From assembly GCF_002154555.1 (NCBI RefSeq), contig NZ_MUNF01000100.1:1-38441 (forward strand): a DNA stretch of 38,441 nt, read 5' to 3'. The position numbers and the translations under genes were made by a program. Origin of the DNA: Streptomyces murinus. GTDB taxonomy: Bacteria; Actinomycetota; Actinomycetes; Streptomycetales; Streptomycetaceae. Shown one piece after another: positions 7,870 through 15,847 of this stretch. A model generated the notes under the pieces. It made no database searches. It saw only the letters and a list, made by a program, of their open reading frames with translations, and was not told the DNA's origin. Each line of letters starts with the position of its first letter. Position 1 is the stretch's first letter.

Positions 7870-9336
7870 GTGCCGAACCCCAACGAAGACACTCCCTCCG
7901 CCCTGAGCCAGGCCCAGCAGCGTGCGGTCACCGAGCTGCTGCGGGTGGCGCCGGTCGCCGACGATCTCGCCCGCCGATTCCAGGAGGCGGGGTTCTCCCT
8001 CGCCCTGGTCGGCGGGTCGGTGCGCGACGCACTGCTCGGCCGGCTCGGCAATGATCTGGACTTCACCACCGATGCCCGTCCCGAGGACGTGCTGAAGATC
8101 GTCCGGCCCTGGGCCGACGCGGTCTGGGAGGTGGGGATCGCCTTCGGCACCGTCGGCGCGCACAAGGGCGCCCGGGTCGGGGACACCGACATGACCTTCC
8201 AGATCGAGATCACGACCTACCGGTCGGAGGCGTACGACCGCACCTCGCGCAAGCCCGAGGTCTCCTACGGCGACTCCATCGAGCAGGACCTGGTCCGCCG
8301 GGACTTCACGGTCAACGCGATGGCCGTGGCCCTGCCGGAGAAGGAGTTCATCGATCCGTACGGCGGCCTGGTGGACCTCGCGGCCCGCGTGCTGCGGACG
8401 CCGGGCACGCCGGAGGAGTCCTTCTCGGACGATCCGCTGCGGATGATGCGGGCCGCCCGGTTCGCCGCCCAGCTGGACTTCGAGGTGGCCCCCGAGGTCG
8501 TCGCCGCCATGACGGACATGGCCGGGCGCATCGAGATCGTCTCGGCGGAGCGGGTGCGGGACGAGCTGAACAAGCTGATCCTCTCCGACCATCCGCGCAA
8601 GGGCCTGACCCTGCTCGTCGACACCGGGCTCGCCGCCCATGTGCTGCCCGAGCTGCCGGCGCTGCGCCTGGAGAGCGACGAGCACCACCGGCACAAGGAC
8701 GTCTACGAGCACACGCTGATCGTGCTGGAGCAGGCGATCGCGCTGGAGGAGAACGGCCCCGATCTCGCGCTGCGGCTGTCCGCGCTGCTGCATGACATCG
8801 GCAAGCCACGCACGCGCCGCTTCGAGAAGGACGGTCGGGTCTCCTTCCACCATCATGAGGTGGTCGGCGCCAAGATGACCAAGAAGCGCATGACCGCGCT
8901 GAAGTACTCCAACGAGCTGGTGAAGGACGTCTCACGACTGGTCGAACTTCATCTGCGCTTCCACGGCTACGGCACCGGGGAGTGGACGGACTCGGCGGTC
9001 CGCCGCTACGTCCGTGACGCGGGCCCGCTGCTGGACCGCCTGCACAAGCTGACCCGCTCCGACTGCACCACCCGCAACAAGCGGAAGGCGGCCGCGCTGT
9101 CCCGGGCCTATGACGGTCTGGAGGAGCGCATCGCCCAGCTTCAGGAGCAGGAGGAGCTGGACTCGATCCGCCCGGACCTCGACGGCAACCAGATCATGGA
9201 GATCCTGGGCGTCACTCCCGGCCCGGTGATCGGCAAGGCGTACAAGCACCTGCTGGAGCTGCGGCTGGAGAACGGCCCGATGGAGCATGAGGCCGCGGTG
9301 GCCGCACTCAAGGAGTGGTGGGCCGGACAGGAGTGA
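7870..9336 (+). CDS. cca: CCA tRNA nucleotidyltransferase (poly(A) polymerase family)
   Basis: 488 residues. It adds or repairs the 3' CCA end of tRNAs. The class II nucleotidyltransferase head is at about 45-65 (LVGGSVRDALLGR, then NDLDF), the RNA/substrate motif DFTVNAMAV near 140, and RMMRAARFAAQLDF near 195. An HD phosphohydrolase domain starts around 272, with HRHKDVYEH and LLHDIGKPRTRR. GTG 7870 gives a normal N-terminus (PNPNEDTPSALSQ). It is transcribed away from the envelope operon, as in other actinobacteria where the gene is called pcnA or cca. It converges on the MFS gene, and two parS sites fill the gap. Confidence 0.94.
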   Translation: MPNPNEDTPSALSQAQQRAVTELLRVAPVADDLARRFQEAGFSLALVGGSVRDALLGRLGNDLDFTTDARPEDVLKIVRPWADAVWEVGIAFGTVGAHKGARVGDTDMTFQIEITTYRSEAYDRTSRKPEVSYGDSIEQDLVRRDFTVNAMAVALPEKEFIDPYGGLVDLAARVLRTPGTPEESFSDDPLRMMRAARFAAQLDFEVAPEVVAAMTDMAGRIEIVSAERVRDELNKLILSDHPRKGLTLLVDTGLAAHVLPELPALRLESDEHHRHKDVYEHTLIVLEQAIALEENGPDLALRLSALLHDIGKPRTRRFEKDGRVSFHHHEVVGAKMTKKRMTALKYSNELVKDVSRLVELHLRFHGYGTGEWTDSAVRRYVRDAGPLLDRLHKLTRSDCTTRNKRKAAALSRAYDGLEERIAQLQEQEELDSIRPDLDGNQIMEILGVTPGPVIGKAYKHLLELRLENGPMEHEAAVAALKEWWAGQE

Positions 9337-9354
9337 GGGTTCGGCCCGGCCGGT

Positions 9355-9368
9355 GTTTCACGTGAAAC
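9355..9368. other. parS site 1 (ParB binding site)
   Basis: A perfect GTTTCACGTGAAAC, within the 16-bp palindrome 9354-9369. This is the established Streptomyces parS consensus bound by ParB, which organises the origin region. It lies 18 bp after the cca stop and 45 bp centre to centre from site 2. Confidence 0.95.
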
Positions 9369-9389
9369 ATCCGCTGGGCCGGCCGCACC

Positions 9390-9423
9390 GAGGGTCGATG
9401 TTTCACGTGAAACATCGACCCTC
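9390..9423. terminator. 34-bp perfect palindrome centred on parS 2; possible bidirectional terminator
   Basis: The arms GAGGGTCGATGTTTCAC and GTGAAACATCGACCCTC are exactly complementary with no spacer, extending parS by ten bases on each side. It lies between the convergent cca and MFS genes, where a bidirectional terminator is expected. A transcript could form a 15-16 bp stem. No U-tract is obvious, which is usual for Streptomyces. Confidence 0.55.
9400..9413. other. parS site 2, overlapping the end of the MFS gene
   Basis: A second perfect GTTTCACGTGAAAC. On the minus strand the TGA stop of the MFS gene (9403-9405) lies inside the site, so the last codons of that gene are part of parS. Confidence 0.95.
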
Positions 9424-10707
9424 TTTCCGTCTCCCGGCTCCCCGCAGCAGCCGTTCGAAGTACGCCAGCAACGCGGCGACGAAGGCGTAGATCACGGCGA
9501 CCAGGACGACCAGCAACGGTGATCTGCCGTCCGGTGGGAGCATCAGGGCCGCCACCCCGGCCGCGCCGACGAAGGCCACATTGAAGAGGACGTCGTAGAC
9601 GGAGAAGATCCGTCCGCGGAAGCCGTCGTCCACACAGGACTGGACGATGGTGTCGGTCGCGATCTTGGCGCCCTGGGTGATCAGCCCCAGCACGAAGGCG
9701 GCGACGAGCAGCGGTCCGGTGGCGAACGGCAGACCGAGGGCGGGCTCCAGCACCGCGGCCGCCGCCGAGCACACCACGATCCAGCGCAGTGGCCCCAGCC
9801 GCCCTGCCGCCCAGGGAGTCACCGCGGCCGCCGCGAAGAACCCGGCACCGGACAGACCCAGCGCCAGACCGAGCAGCCGCAGCCCCTCGTCGGGGCCGGA
9901 CGCGAGGGTGTAGCGGCACAGCATGAGCAGCAGGACGAGCAACGCGCCGTAGCAGAAGCGCATCAGCGTCATCGAGGCCAGCGCCCAGGCCGCCGCCCTG
10001 CGCTGGGGCGCGGCCAGATGCCGGATGGCGGCGAGCAGATCGCGGGCCGTGTCGGCGAGCGCGGTCAGCAGATGCGGTTGCAGCTGCTGCCGGTCGGGAC
10101 CGAGGAGCGCGGGCGCCATGCTCAAGGAGACCAGGCCCGCGCACAGATAGAGCAGGGCGCCCAGCAGCACCACCGCGGCATCGGAGCCCGAGGACAGCAG
10201 CCGTACCCCGAACGCGAGTCCACCACCGGCGGTCGCGGCGAGCGTGCCGGCCGTCGGGGACAGGGAGTTGGCGATTACCAGGCGCTCGGTGTCGACCACC
10301 CGGGGCAGGGCCGCGGAGAGACCGGCGAGGATGAAGCGGTTGACGGCCGTGACACACAGCGCGGAGACGTAGAAGAGCCAGGCCGGGACGTCGCCCGCCA
10401 TCAGCGCGGCGGTGCCGACGGCCAGCAGGGCGCGCAGCAGATTGCCGTAGACGAACACCTGGCGGCGCCGCCAGCGGTCCAGCAGGACGCCCGCGAAGGG
10501 GCCGACGAGTGAATAGGGGAGCAGCAGTACCGCCATCGCCGAGGCGATCGCGGCGGCCGAGGTCTGCTTCTCCGGGGAGAAGACGACGTAGGCGGCGAGC
10601 GCGACCTGGTAGACGCCGTCGGCGCCCTGGGACAGCAGACGGACGTACAGCAGGCGCCGGAAGTACCGCAGGCGCAACAGGACGCGCAGGTCACGGACGA
10701 CGGGCAT
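9403..10707 (-). CDS. MFS transporter (EntS/MFS_3-like exporter)
   Basis: 434 residues with about twelve hydrophobic helices. The first segment has YVVFSPEKQTSAAAIASAMAVLLLPYSLVGPFAGVLLDRWRRRQVF, including the loop 2-3 motif D-R-x-x-R-R typical of the major facilitator superfamily. Overall it resembles the MFS_3 group that contains the enterobactin exporter EntS. The substrate cannot be told. ATG 10707 is preferred (GTGAGG nine bases upstream) over GTG 10722. It lies downstream of ino1 on the same strand but behind a strong hairpin at 10731-10760, so it probably has its own promoter. The C-terminus RRKEGRCFT is encoded partly by parS 2. Confidence 0.85.
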   Translation of the reverse strand: MPVVRDLRVLLRLRYFRRLLYVRLLSQGADGVYQVALAAYVVFSPEKQTSAAAIASAMAVLLLPYSLVGPFAGVLLDRWRRRQVFVYGNLLRALLAVGTAALMAGDVPAWLFYVSALCVTAVNRFILAGLSAALPRVVDTERLVIANSLSPTAGTLAATAGGGLAFGVRLLSSGSDAAVVLLGALLYLCAGLVSLSMAPALLGPDRQQLQPHLLTALADTARDLLAAIRHLAAPQRRAAAWALASMTLMRFCYGALLVLLLMLCRYTLASGPDEGLRLLGLALGLSGAGFFAAAAVTPWAAGRLGPLRWIVVCSAAAAVLEPALGLPFATGPLLVAAFVLGLITQGAKIATDTIVQSCVDDGFRGRIFSVYDVLFNVAFVGAAGVAALMLPPDGRSPLLVVLVAVIYAFVAALLAYFERLLRGAGRRKEGRCFT

Positions 10708-10730
10708 GGGGCACAGCCTCACATATGCAG

Positions 10731-10760
10731 AAGGTCCCCGGGTCAGGACCCGGGGACCTT
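10731..10760 (-). terminator. Hairpin terminator after ino1
   Basis: A perfect inverted repeat, AAGGTCCCCGGGTC and GACCCGGGGACCTT, with a 2-bp centre. It starts 60 bp after the ino1 stop and lies just upstream of the MFS gene, so it probably separates the two transcripts. Confidence 0.75.
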
Positions 10761-10819
10761 CACAGCCCTGGCAGGAGCGATTTTTGTACGAGCGGCTCCC
10801 CGTGGGGCGGTGTCGAGCT

Positions 10820-11902
10820 TTAGCGCTCGACGTCGCCGCGGATGAACTTCTCGACGTTCTCGCGGGCCTCGTCGTCGAAGTACTGCACCGGCGGGGACTT
10901 CATGAAGTACGAGGACGCGGAGAGGATCGGGCCACCGATGCCGCGGTCCTTGGCGATCTTCGCGGCGCGCAGGGCGTCGATGATGACACCGGCGGAGTTC
11001 GGGGAGTCCCAGACCTCGAGCTTGTACTCCAGGTTCAGCGGGACGTCACCGAAGGCGCGGCCCTCAAGGCGGACGTAGGCCCACTTGCGGTCGTCCAGCC
11101 AGGCCACGTAGTCGGACGGGCCGATGTGGACGTTCTTCTCGCCGAGGTCCCGGTCGGGGATCTGCGAGGTGACGGCCTGCGTCTTGGAGATCTTCTTGGA
11201 CTCCAGGCGCTCACGCTCGAGCATGTTCTTGAAGTCCATGTTGCCGCCGACGTTCAGCTGCATCGTGCGGTCCAGGATGACACCGCGGTCCTCGAACAGC
11301 TTCGCCATGACGCGGTGCGTGATGGTGGCGCCGACCTGGGACTTGATGTCGTCACCGACGATCGGCACACCGGCCTCGGTGAACTTGTCCGCCCACTCCT
11401 TGGTACCGGCGATGAAGACCGGGAGGGCGTTGACGAAGGCGACCTTGGCGTCGATGGCGCACTGGGCGTAGAACTTCGCCGCGTCCTCGGAGCCGACCGG
11501 CAGGTAGCAGACGAGAACGTCGACCTGCTTGTCCTTCAGGATCTGGACGACGTCGACCGGCTCGGCCTCCGACTCCTCGATGGTCAGGCGGTAGTACTTG
11601 CCCAGGCCGTCGAGGGTGTGGCCGCGCTGCACGGTGACGCCGGTGTTCGGGACGTCGCAGATCTTGATGGTGTTGTTCTCGGAGGCGCCGATCGCGTCCG
11701 CGAGGTCGAGGCCGACCTTCTTGGCGTCCACGTCGAACGCGGCCACGAACTCGATGTCGCGCACGTGGTACTCACCGAACTGCACGTGCATCAGGCCGGG
11801 GACCTTGGCCGCCGCGTCGGCGTCCTTGTAGTACTCGACTCCCTGCACCAGCGACGCGGCGCAGTTGCCCACGCCGACGACGGCTACGCGAACCGAACCC
11901 AT
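10820..11902 (-). CDS. ino1: Inositol-1-phosphate synthase
   Basis: 360 residues, the usual length for the compact actinobacterial enzyme. It converts glucose-6-phosphate to myo-inositol-1-phosphate using NAD, feeding phosphatidylinositol and mycothiol synthesis. The NAD-binding loop [16 protein letters not shown] is at about residues 6-21. [23 protein letters not shown] and [15 protein letters not shown] are the conserved active-site segments of the family. The ATG has AGGGAGC upstream. It starts 43 bp after the padR stop on the same strand, so it is probably cotranscribed with, and repressed by, that regulator. The same ino1-PadR pair exists in M. tuberculosis (Rv0046c-Rv0047c). Confidence 0.95.
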   Translation of the reverse strand: MGSVRVAVVGVGNCAASLVQGVEYYKDADAAAKVPGLMHVQFGEYHVRDIEFVAAFDVDAKKVGLDLADAIGASENNTIKICDVPNTGVTVQRGHTLDGLGKYYRLTIEESEAEPVDVVQILKDKQVDVLVCYLPVGSEDAAKFYAQCAIDAKVAFVNALPVFIAGTKEWADKFTEAGVPIVGDDIKSQVGATITHRVMAKLFEDRGVILDRTMQLNVGGNMDFKNMLERERLESKKISKTQAVTSQIPDRDLGEKNVHIGPSDYVAWLDDRKWAYVRLEGRAFGDVPLNLEYKLEVWDSPNSAGVIIDALRAAKIAKDRGIGGPILSASSYFMKSPPVQYFDDEARENVEKFIRGDVER

Positions 11903-11945
11903 TCCGGTTGCTCCCTGTGTGTACGAGTGAGGCCCTGACTGGGAC

Positions 11946-12629
11946 TCACGTGGCGGTGTCGCCGGGCGGATCCGTCCGGGAGGTGCTCCCGGGACGGGGC
12001 AGGCCGCCCGTCGATCCAGTGGTGGTGTCCTGTTGAGCGGGCCCCCCGGACGAGGGACTTCTCAGGTCCCGTCCGGCTCGCTCGCTCTCGATGAGCTCGT
12101 TCAGCCAGCGCACTTCGCGCTCCACGGATTCCATCCCGTGGCGCTGGAGCTCGAGTGTGTAGTCGTCCAGGCGCTCCCGCGTCCGGGTCAGGGAGGCGCG
12201 CATCTTCTCCAGACGCTCCTCCAGCCGGCTGCGGCGGCCCTCCAGCACGCGCATGCGCACATCGCGCGAGGTCTGCCCGAAGAAGGCGAACCGCGCGGCG
12301 AAGTGCTCGTCCTCGTACGCGTCGGGACCGGTCTGCGAGAGCAGTTCCTCGAAGTGCTCCTTACCTTCCGCCGTCAACCGGTAGACGATCTTGGCGCGGC
12401 GTCCGGCGAGGGGAGCGGCGAGGGCGTCCTCGTGGGTGTTGCCCGGTTCCTCGGTCAACCAGCCGCTCGCGACCAGCGTCTTGAGGCAGGGATACAGGGT
12501 CCCGTAGCTGAAAGCGCGGAACACACCCAGGGACGTATTGAGTCGTTTACGCAGCTCGTAACCGTGCATAGGGGACTCGCGCAGCAGGCCGAGCACGGCG
12601 AACTCAAGGATGCCGGAGCGCCGGCTCAT
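11946..12629 (-). CDS. PadR-family transcriptional regulator
   Basis: 227 residues. The N-terminal winged helix-turn-helix has [26 protein letters not shown] at about 6-31 and [19 protein letters not shown], both characteristic of PadR. The coiled-coil C-terminal half ([30 protein letters not shown]) is the dimerisation region, followed by a Ser/Gly/Thr-rich tail. ATG 12629 is preceded by GGGAGGAGG at ideal spacing. A 27-bp palindrome 70 bp upstream is the likely operator, so autoregulation and control of ino1 are expected; the divergent PBP may also be affected. The effector is unknown. Confidence 0.92.
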   Translation of the reverse strand: MSRRSGILEFAVLGLLRESPMHGYELRKRLNTSLGVFRAFSYGTLYPCLKTLVASGWLTEEPGNTHEDALAAPLAGRRAKIVYRLTAEGKEHFEELLSQTGPDAYEDEHFAARFAFFGQTSRDVRMRVLEGRRSRLEERLEKMRASLTRTRERLDDYTLELQRHGMESVEREVRWLNELIESERAGRDLRSPSSGGPAQQDTTTGSTGGLPRPGSTSRTDPPGDTAT

Positions 12630-12698
12630 CGTCGCCTCCTCCCGGCCCGCGGCTCCCACCGCAGGTCTCCCAGTGCCTTCTCAGCGTCTTTATCTCGC

Positions 12699-12725
12699 GC
12701 TGATGTATCGACTCGATACATCAGC
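12699..12725. promoter_or_regulatory. PadR operator palindrome
   Basis: A perfect 13-bp inverted repeat around a single C: GCTGATGTATCGA, then TCGATACATCAGC. It contains the ATGT...ACAT half-sites typical of PadR operators and lies in the padR/PBP divergent intergenic region. Assignment to this PadR is inferred from family and position. Confidence 0.75.
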
Positions 12726-12851
12726 ACGATAGAACGACGTCACGCATGCGACAAGGGGGACGGTGGTGAACGGGATCACATAACCGATTCGTAGGAGGCA
12801 ACTTGCCTGGTTTGGGGTGAACTTCGGGGCTCGGCGGGTTTTGGCGGTGCG

Positions 12852-12857
12852 TAGTCT
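12852..12857 (+). promoter_or_regulatory. Candidate -10 box (TAGTCT) for the PBP transcript
   Basis: TAGTCT within GCGTAGTCTGT resembles the vegetative -10 also seen upstream of rpsF (GGGTAGTCTGT). No convincing -35 is present at 17-18 bp. If used, transcription would start close to the ATG at 12865. Confidence 0.35.
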
Positions 12858-12864
12858 GTGCGGC

Positions 12865-13017
12865 ATGCAGACCACCGGGAACCATGCGACGCCTGGGGAG
12901 CGTCGTCGTCCCCGGTGCAGTACGGGTGAATGCGCGACCGACCACATCCGTACGTCGGGGGGACCGGAAACCAGCCGCCAGTCCAGGTGCGCAAGGGTGC
13001 GCCTGCCCGAGGAGTAA
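12865..13017 (+). CDS. Possible 50-codon leaderless upstream reading frame ahead of the PBP
   Basis: ATG to TAA, ending 7 bp before the PBP start. Its last codons (CCC GAG GAG TAA) contain the PBP ribosome-binding site GAGGAG. The product is basic and Cys-containing (MQTTGNHATPGERRRPRCST at the N-terminus). The ATG lies about 8 bp after the TAGTCT box, as expected for a leaderless transcript. Third-position GC is only about 76 percent, lower than in the neighbours, so it may be noncoding leader. No homolog is recognised. Confidence 0.3.
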   Translation: MQTTGNHATPGERRRPRCSTGECATDHIRTSGGPETSRQSRCARVRLPEE

Positions 13018-13024
13018 TCGTTCG

Positions 13025-15727
13025 ATGAGCGAGCACCGTCGCAAACCGCCGCAGCCGCAGGGAGGCGGACGTGCCGCGGCCCGACGCGGCCAGCCCGGTT
13101 CGTCCCCCGGTCGCCGCGCGGCACCGCGAGGCGCCAGCGGATCGCCTGCCGACTCTCCGGGAGACGAGGAGCGGTCGCTCGGCGGCCGCGCCGAGGCCCG
13201 GCGCGCGGCCCAGAGAAGCAGTGGTGGACGCCGCAGAGCAGCCGAGCCCGCAGGCGGCCGCCGCGGTGGTCCCGGCGGCCCGTCCGGGCCCGGACGCGGC
13301 CGGGGGCGTACGGCCCCGCCCGGCAAGAAGCGGATCATCGACTATCCCCGCGCGGACAAGTACGGGTGGCACCGGTGGGTGCCGTCCTGGAAGCTCGTGT
13401 CGGGTATGTTCATCGGCTTCGTCGGCTGCCTCGTGGCCGTCGCCGGCATCGGGTACGCGATGGTGGGCGTCCCTGACGTGGCCAAGACCGCGCAGGCGCA
13501 GAACAACGTCTACTACTGGTCCGACGGATCGGTGATGGTCGCGACCGGTGGTGAGACCAACCGGCAGATCATCAACTACGAGGACATCCCCAAGGAGATG
13601 CGGTACGCCGTCATCTCCCAGGAGAACAAGACCTTCGAGACCGACAGCGGTGTGGACCCGTCGGGTATCGCCCGAGCGGTCTTCAACATGGCCCGCGGCG
13701 GTCAGACCCAGGGTGGTTCGACGATCACCCAGCAGTACGTCAAGAACGCCATGCTCGACGACCAGTCGCAGACCATCTCCCGCAAGTTCAAGGAGATCTT
13801 CGTCGCGATCAAGGTGGGCACCGAGGTGCCCAAGCCGAAGATCATGGCCGGTTACCTGAACTCGGCGTACTTCGGCCGCGGCGCCTACGGCATCCAGGCG
13901 GCCTCGCGCGCGTACTTCAACATCGACGCCAAGCAGCTCAACCCCGGCCAGTGCGCCTTCCTCGCGGCGATGCTGAAGGGCGCCACCTACTACGACCCGG
14001 CCGGCGCCACGTCCCTCGATCCCAACGCCACGGCCGAGGCGAACAAGAAGCGCGCTCTGGGGCAGATGCAGGACACCCTCGACAAGATGGTCAAGTACGG
14101 CCATCTGAGCGCCGCCGAGCGTGCCAAGTACACGACGCTCCCCCACTCGCAGAACCCGCGCTCGAACAGCAGGCTCAGCGGCCAGGTCGGTTACCTGGTC
14201 GACCTCGCCAAGTCCTACCTGATCAACAACAGTGACAAGACCCATGTCACCGCGGACGATCTGCAGAAGGGCGGCTACCGGATCCACACGACCTTCGACA
14301 AGAAGAAGGTCAACGCGCTGGAAGCCGCCGTCAAGAAGGTCCAGAAGGCGAACATCAAGCCCGAGGTACGTCCGAAGTACGACAAGTACGTCCAGTTCGG
14401 CGGGGCCTCGGTCGAGCCGAAGACCGGCGCCATCCGGGCCATCTACGGCGGTGAGGACGCCACCAAGCACTTCACTGACAACGCCGACTCGACCGGCGCC
14501 CAGGTGGGCTCGACATTCAAGCCCTTCGTGCTGGCGGCCTCGATGAAGTGGGGCGTGCGCGACCCGCACGGTCCGGCGGACCAGGGCCCGGACGAGCGCA
14601 CGATCGCCTCTCCCAAGAGCCTGTACAGCGGCAAGAACAAGCTCAAGATCGAGAACTACGACCACACCGTCTGGACGGACAAGGACGGCAAGGAGTGGCT
14701 CCAGACCAACGACGGCGACGAGTCCGTCGGTGACGCGCCGGACTACAAGATCGACCTCCGTGAGGCGATGCAGTTCTCGGTGAACTCCGCCTATGTGCAG
14801 CTCGGCATGGACGTGGGCCTGGACAAGGTCGAGCAGTCCGCGCTGGACGCGGGCCTGCTGAAGGGCAGCCTGGCCAGCTCCAACTACCCGTCCTTCTCGA
14901 TCGGCACCTCCGACCCGAGCGCCATCCGTATGGCCGGGGCCTACGGCACCTTCGCCAACAGCGGTCAGCAGACCGACCCGTACTCGGTCGACAAGGTCGA
15001 GAGCAAGGACGGGGTCGTCTACCGGCACGAGGTGAAGTCGAAGGAGGCCTACCCGGCGAACGTGGCGAACAACGTCACCGACGTCCTGCGGACCGTGGTC
15101 GACAAGGGCACGGGTACCAACGCCCGGCTGCCCGGCCGTGAGGTGGCCGGCAAGACCGGTACCACCGACGGCAACAAGTCGGCCTGGTTCGTCGGCTACA
15201 CCCCGCAGCTGTCCACCGCGATCAGCATGTTCCGCCTGGACGACAACGCGAACAACAAGAACCGTACGTTCCTGGAGATGTACGGAACGGGTGGCCAGAA
15301 GCAGATCCACGGCGCCTCGTTCCCGTCGGAGATCTTCCACGACTACATGACGCAGGCACTTCAGGGTCAGCCGGCGCTGACGTTCCCGGCACCCGAGCCC
15401 ATCGGCGTCGCGCTGAACCCGGAGCCGAGCCCCACGCCGACCCCGTCGACCTCGCCGAGCCCGTCCACGAGCCCGTCCACGAGCCCGTCGCCGAGCGACA
15501 GCGTCTCCCCGAGCCCGACGAACAGCCAGACCTGTGGCTTCTTCGGCTGCACCGACGGCGGCAACGGCAACGGCGGTGACAACGGCAACGGTCCCGGCGG
15601 GAACGGCAACGGCGGCATGGACGGCGGGCCGACGCCCTCGACCACGGCCACCGATCCCGGCGCCGACGGCGGCACCCGGGGCAATGGCAACGACAACGGA
15701 GGAACCATCTGGGGACCGGCGGGCTGA
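13025..15727 (+). CDS. Class A penicillin-binding protein (transglycosylase/transpeptidase)
   Basis: 900 residues. A basic, Gly/Pro/Arg-rich cytoplasmic head (1-110) is followed by one membrane span (about 124-148). The GT51 glycosyltransferase domain has catalytic Glu200 in ISQENKTFE and the motif GGSTITQQ at about 230-237. The penicillin-binding transpeptidase domain has Ser496 in STFK, SVN at 585-587 and KTG at 710-712. The C-terminal 130 residues are Pro/Ser/Thr repeats (TSPSPSTSPSTSPSPS) and then a Gly/Asn-rich stretch, probably wall-spanning. It polymerises lipid II and cross-links peptide stems outside the membrane. GAGGAG lies ten bases before ATG 13025. The position opposite padR-ino1 and before the glycosyltransferase gene matches ponA1 in M. 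tuberculosis. Confidence 0.95.
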   Translation: MSEHRRKPPQPQGGGRAAARRGQPGSSPGRRAAPRGASGSPADSPGDEERSLGGRAEARRAAQRSSGGRRRAAEPAGGRRGGPGGPSGPGRGRGRTAPPGKKRIIDYPRADKYGWHRWVPSWKLVSGMFIGFVGCLVAVAGIGYAMVGVPDVAKTAQAQNNVYYWSDGSVMVATGGETNRQIINYEDIPKEMRYAVISQENKTFETDSGVDPSGIARAVFNMARGGQTQGGSTITQQYVKNAMLDDQSQTISRKFKEIFVAIKVGTEVPKPKIMAGYLNSAYFGRGAYGIQAASRAYFNIDAKQLNPGQCAFLAAMLKGATYYDPAGATSLDPNATAEANKKRALGQMQDTLDKMVKYGHLSAAERAKYTTLPHSQNPRSNSRLSGQVGYLVDLAKSYLINNSDKTHVTADDLQKGGYRIHTTFDKKKVNALEAAVKKVQKANIKPEVRPKYDKYVQFGGASVEPKTGAIRAIYGGEDATKHFTDNADSTGAQVGSTFKPFVLAASMKWGVRDPHGPADQGPDERTIASPKSLYSGKNKLKIENYDHTVWTDKDGKEWLQTNDGDESVGDAPDYKIDLREAMQFSVNSAYVQLGMDVGLDKVEQSALDAGLLKGSLASSNYPSFSIGTSDPSAIRMAGAYGTFANSGQQTDPYSVDKVESKDGVVYRHEVKSKEAYPANVANNVTDVLRTVVDKGTGTNARLPGREVAGKTGTTDGNKSAWFVGYTPQLSTAISMFRLDDNANNKNRTFLEMYGTGGQKQIHGASFPSEIFHDYMTQALQGQPALTFPAPEPIGVALNPEPSPTPTPSTSPSPSTSPSTSPSPSDSVSPSPTNSQTCGFFGCTDGGNGNGGDNGNGPGGNGNGGMDGGPTPSTTATDPGADGGTRGNGNDNGGTIWGPAG

Positions 15728-15771
15728 CCCCTCGGTCCGACCGGTTGGCGGCCATATCGCCCGCCCTGCCT

Positions 15772-15785
15772 GTTTCACGTGAAAC
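15772..15785. other. parS site 3
   Basis: A perfect GTTTCACGTGAAAC, within the 16-bp palindrome TGTTTCACGTGAAACA at 15771-15786. It lies 44 bp after the PBP stop, directly against a terminator hairpin. Confidence 0.95.
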
Positions 15786-15788
15786 ATC

Positions 15789-15817
15789 GGCCGCCGCACC
15801 CACCAGGTGCGGCGGCC
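15789..15817 (+). terminator. Hairpin terminator after the PBP gene
   Basis: A 12-bp perfect stem, GGCCGCCGCACC and GGTGCGGCGGCC, with loop CACCA. It begins three bases after parS 3 and ends 30 bp before the next start, so it may attenuate read-through into the glycosyltransferase gene. Confidence 0.65.
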
Positions 15818-15847
15818 CTCCGCGTTTTCATGGGGAGGTACGGCAGG

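Noticed and set aside
9287..9490. Short frames encoding MFHVKH-like peptides near several parS sites
   Set aside because: The shared peptide is simply the translation of the parS palindrome.
14465..14490. TTGTCAGTG on the minus strand inside the PBP gene
   Set aside because: It lies within coding sequence and there is no TA at the required N8 position, so it is not a RecA-NDp promoter.
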